Assembly: GCA_036518955.1 (NCBI GenBank)
Contig: DATDMG010000421.1
Coordinates: 1-11,832, forward strand
Length of the DNA stretch: 11,832 nucleotides
Origin: DATDMG01 sp036518955
GTDB lineage: Bacteria; Actinomycetota; Actinomycetes; Actinomycetales; Kineosporiaceae
Reading direction: 5' to 3'
In this document: one piece after another, positions 11,023-11,832 of the stretch
Layout of the letters: every line of letters starts with the position of its first letter
How positions within the stretch are numbered: position 1 is the stretch's first letter
Made by a program: the position numbers and the translations under genes
Notes under the pieces: model-generated
The model's input: the letters and a program-made list of their open reading frames with translations, nothing else
Databases searched by the model: none
What the model was told of the DNA's origin: nothing

Positions 11023-11832
11023 TCAGGCGGACTTCTCCCGGCGCTCCCGCTTGCGGACCGGGGCGTCGCGCGGCACGAGCGTCGGGTTGACGTTCTCCAG
11101 GACGACGGACCGGTTGACCACGACGCGGGCGATGTCGTCGCGGCTCGGGACGTCGAACATCACGGGGAGCAGGACCTCCTCCATGATCGCCCGCAGTCCC
11201 CGGGCACCGGTACCACGGAGGATGGCCTGGTCGGCCACGGCCTCCAAGGCGTCGTCGGTGAACTCGAGCTCGACGCCGTCGATCTCGAACATCCGCTGGT
11301 ACTGCTTCACCAGGGCGTTCTTGGGCGCCGTGAGGATGGAGACCAGTGCGTCGCGGTCCAGGTTGGTGACCGTGGTGATCACCGGGAGCCGGCCGATGAA
11401 CTCGGGGATGAGGCCGAACTTCAGCAGATCCTCCGGCATGACCTCGCTGTACATGTCGCTGTCCGTGCGCGGCGTGTGCAGCTGCGCCCCGAACCCGATC
11501 CCCCGCTTGCCGACCCGGGAGGAGATGATCTGCTCCAGCCCCGCGAAGGCACCGCCCACGATGAACAGCACGTTCGTCGTGTCGATCTGGATGAACTCCT
11601 GGTGCGGGTGCTTGCGGCCGCCCTGCGGCGGCACGCTCGCCGTCGTCCCCTCGAGGATCTTCAGCAGGGCCTGCTGGACGCCCTCGCCGGAGACGTCGCG
11701 GGTGATCGACGGGTTCTCCGACTTGCGGGCGATCTTGTCGACCTCGTCGATGTAGATGATCCCGGTCTCGGCCTTCTTGACGTCGTAGTCGGCGGCCTGG
11801 ATCAGTTTGAGCAGGATGTTCTCGACGTCCTC
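11023..11832 (-). CDS. clpX: ATP-dependent Clp protease ATP-binding subunit ClpX (partial, 5' end outside window)
   Basis: The visible 269 residues are the C-terminal part of the AAA+ unfoldase that delivers proteins to ClpP. In order they show EDVENILLKLIQAADYDV, the Walker B strand IIYIDEVDK (fragment residues 25-33), the RKH pore loop (GRKHPHQEF), the IGF motif that docks on ClpP (112-114), the FIGRLP arginine finger (Arg near 148) and the sensor 2 motif GARGLR (209-214). The tail ends in a basic, poorly conserved stretch (RKRERREKSA). The frame is open to the window edge. Roughly 150 to 160 residues, including the zinc-binding domain and Walker A, lie outside the window, judging by the family's usual length of about 425. 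All active-site residues in view are intact. It is the first gene of the minus-strand cluster seen here. Confidence 0.98.
   Translation of the reverse strand, partial: EDVENILLKLIQAADYDVKKAETGIIYIDEVDKIARKSENPSITRDVSGEGVQQALLKILEGTTASVPPQGGRKHPHQEFIQIDTTNVLFIVGGAFAGLEQIISSRVGKRGIGFGAQLHTPRTDSDMYSEVMPEDLLKFGLIPEFIGRLPVITTVTNLDRDALVSILTAPKNALVKQYQRMFEIDGVELEFTDDALEAVADQAILRGTGARGLRAIMEEVLLPVMFDVPSRDDIARVVVNRSVVLENVNPTLVPRDAPVRKRERREKSA

Overview
The window is very GC-rich, with a strong preference for G or C at third codon positions. It carries a translational-type actinobacterial ileS T-box, a eukaryote-like (type 2) IleS and a ClpX of actinobacterial character. This points to the chromosome of a high-GC actinomycete. 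A Geodermatophilaceae-like organism is my guess from overall feel, not something the sequence proves.

Layout. Most genes are on the minus strand. Read in transcription order from the right edge they are: clpX (5' end cut off by the window), an unrecognised 489-codon gene, valS, and then ileS with its long T-box leader. A further reading frame starts inside the ileS stop codon and leaves the window at the left edge. From its position it may be folC, but no diagnostic motif is in view. Between valS and ileS sits a plus-strand pair: a LacI-family regulator divergent from ileS, and a DHA1-like MFS exporter convergent with valS.

How the genes work together. IleS and ValS are paralogous class Ia synthetases that charge branched-chain tRNAs and edit mischarged products. 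ileS appears to be controlled at translation by uncharged tRNA-Ile through the T-box. valS has no T-box and seems to have a -10 element so close to its ATG that its mRNA would be leaderless. ClpX is the unfoldase partner of ClpP. The LacI/MFS pair looks like an accessory efflux or uptake module set into a housekeeping cluster. No ligand can be read from the sequence.

Regulatory structure worth noting: the ileS T-box; a GGAGA(A/T)TCTC dyad found twice ahead of the MFS gene, one copy inside a promoter spacer; a perfect 10-bp inverted repeat shared by the convergent 3' ends of the MFS and valS genes; and a 12-bp near-perfect inverted repeat between clpX and the unknown gene.

I saw no tRNA, rRNA, CRISPR array, insertion sequence or phage gene. 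This is mainly an ordinary housekeeping region. The least explained items are the 489-codon gene and the control of the MFS gene.
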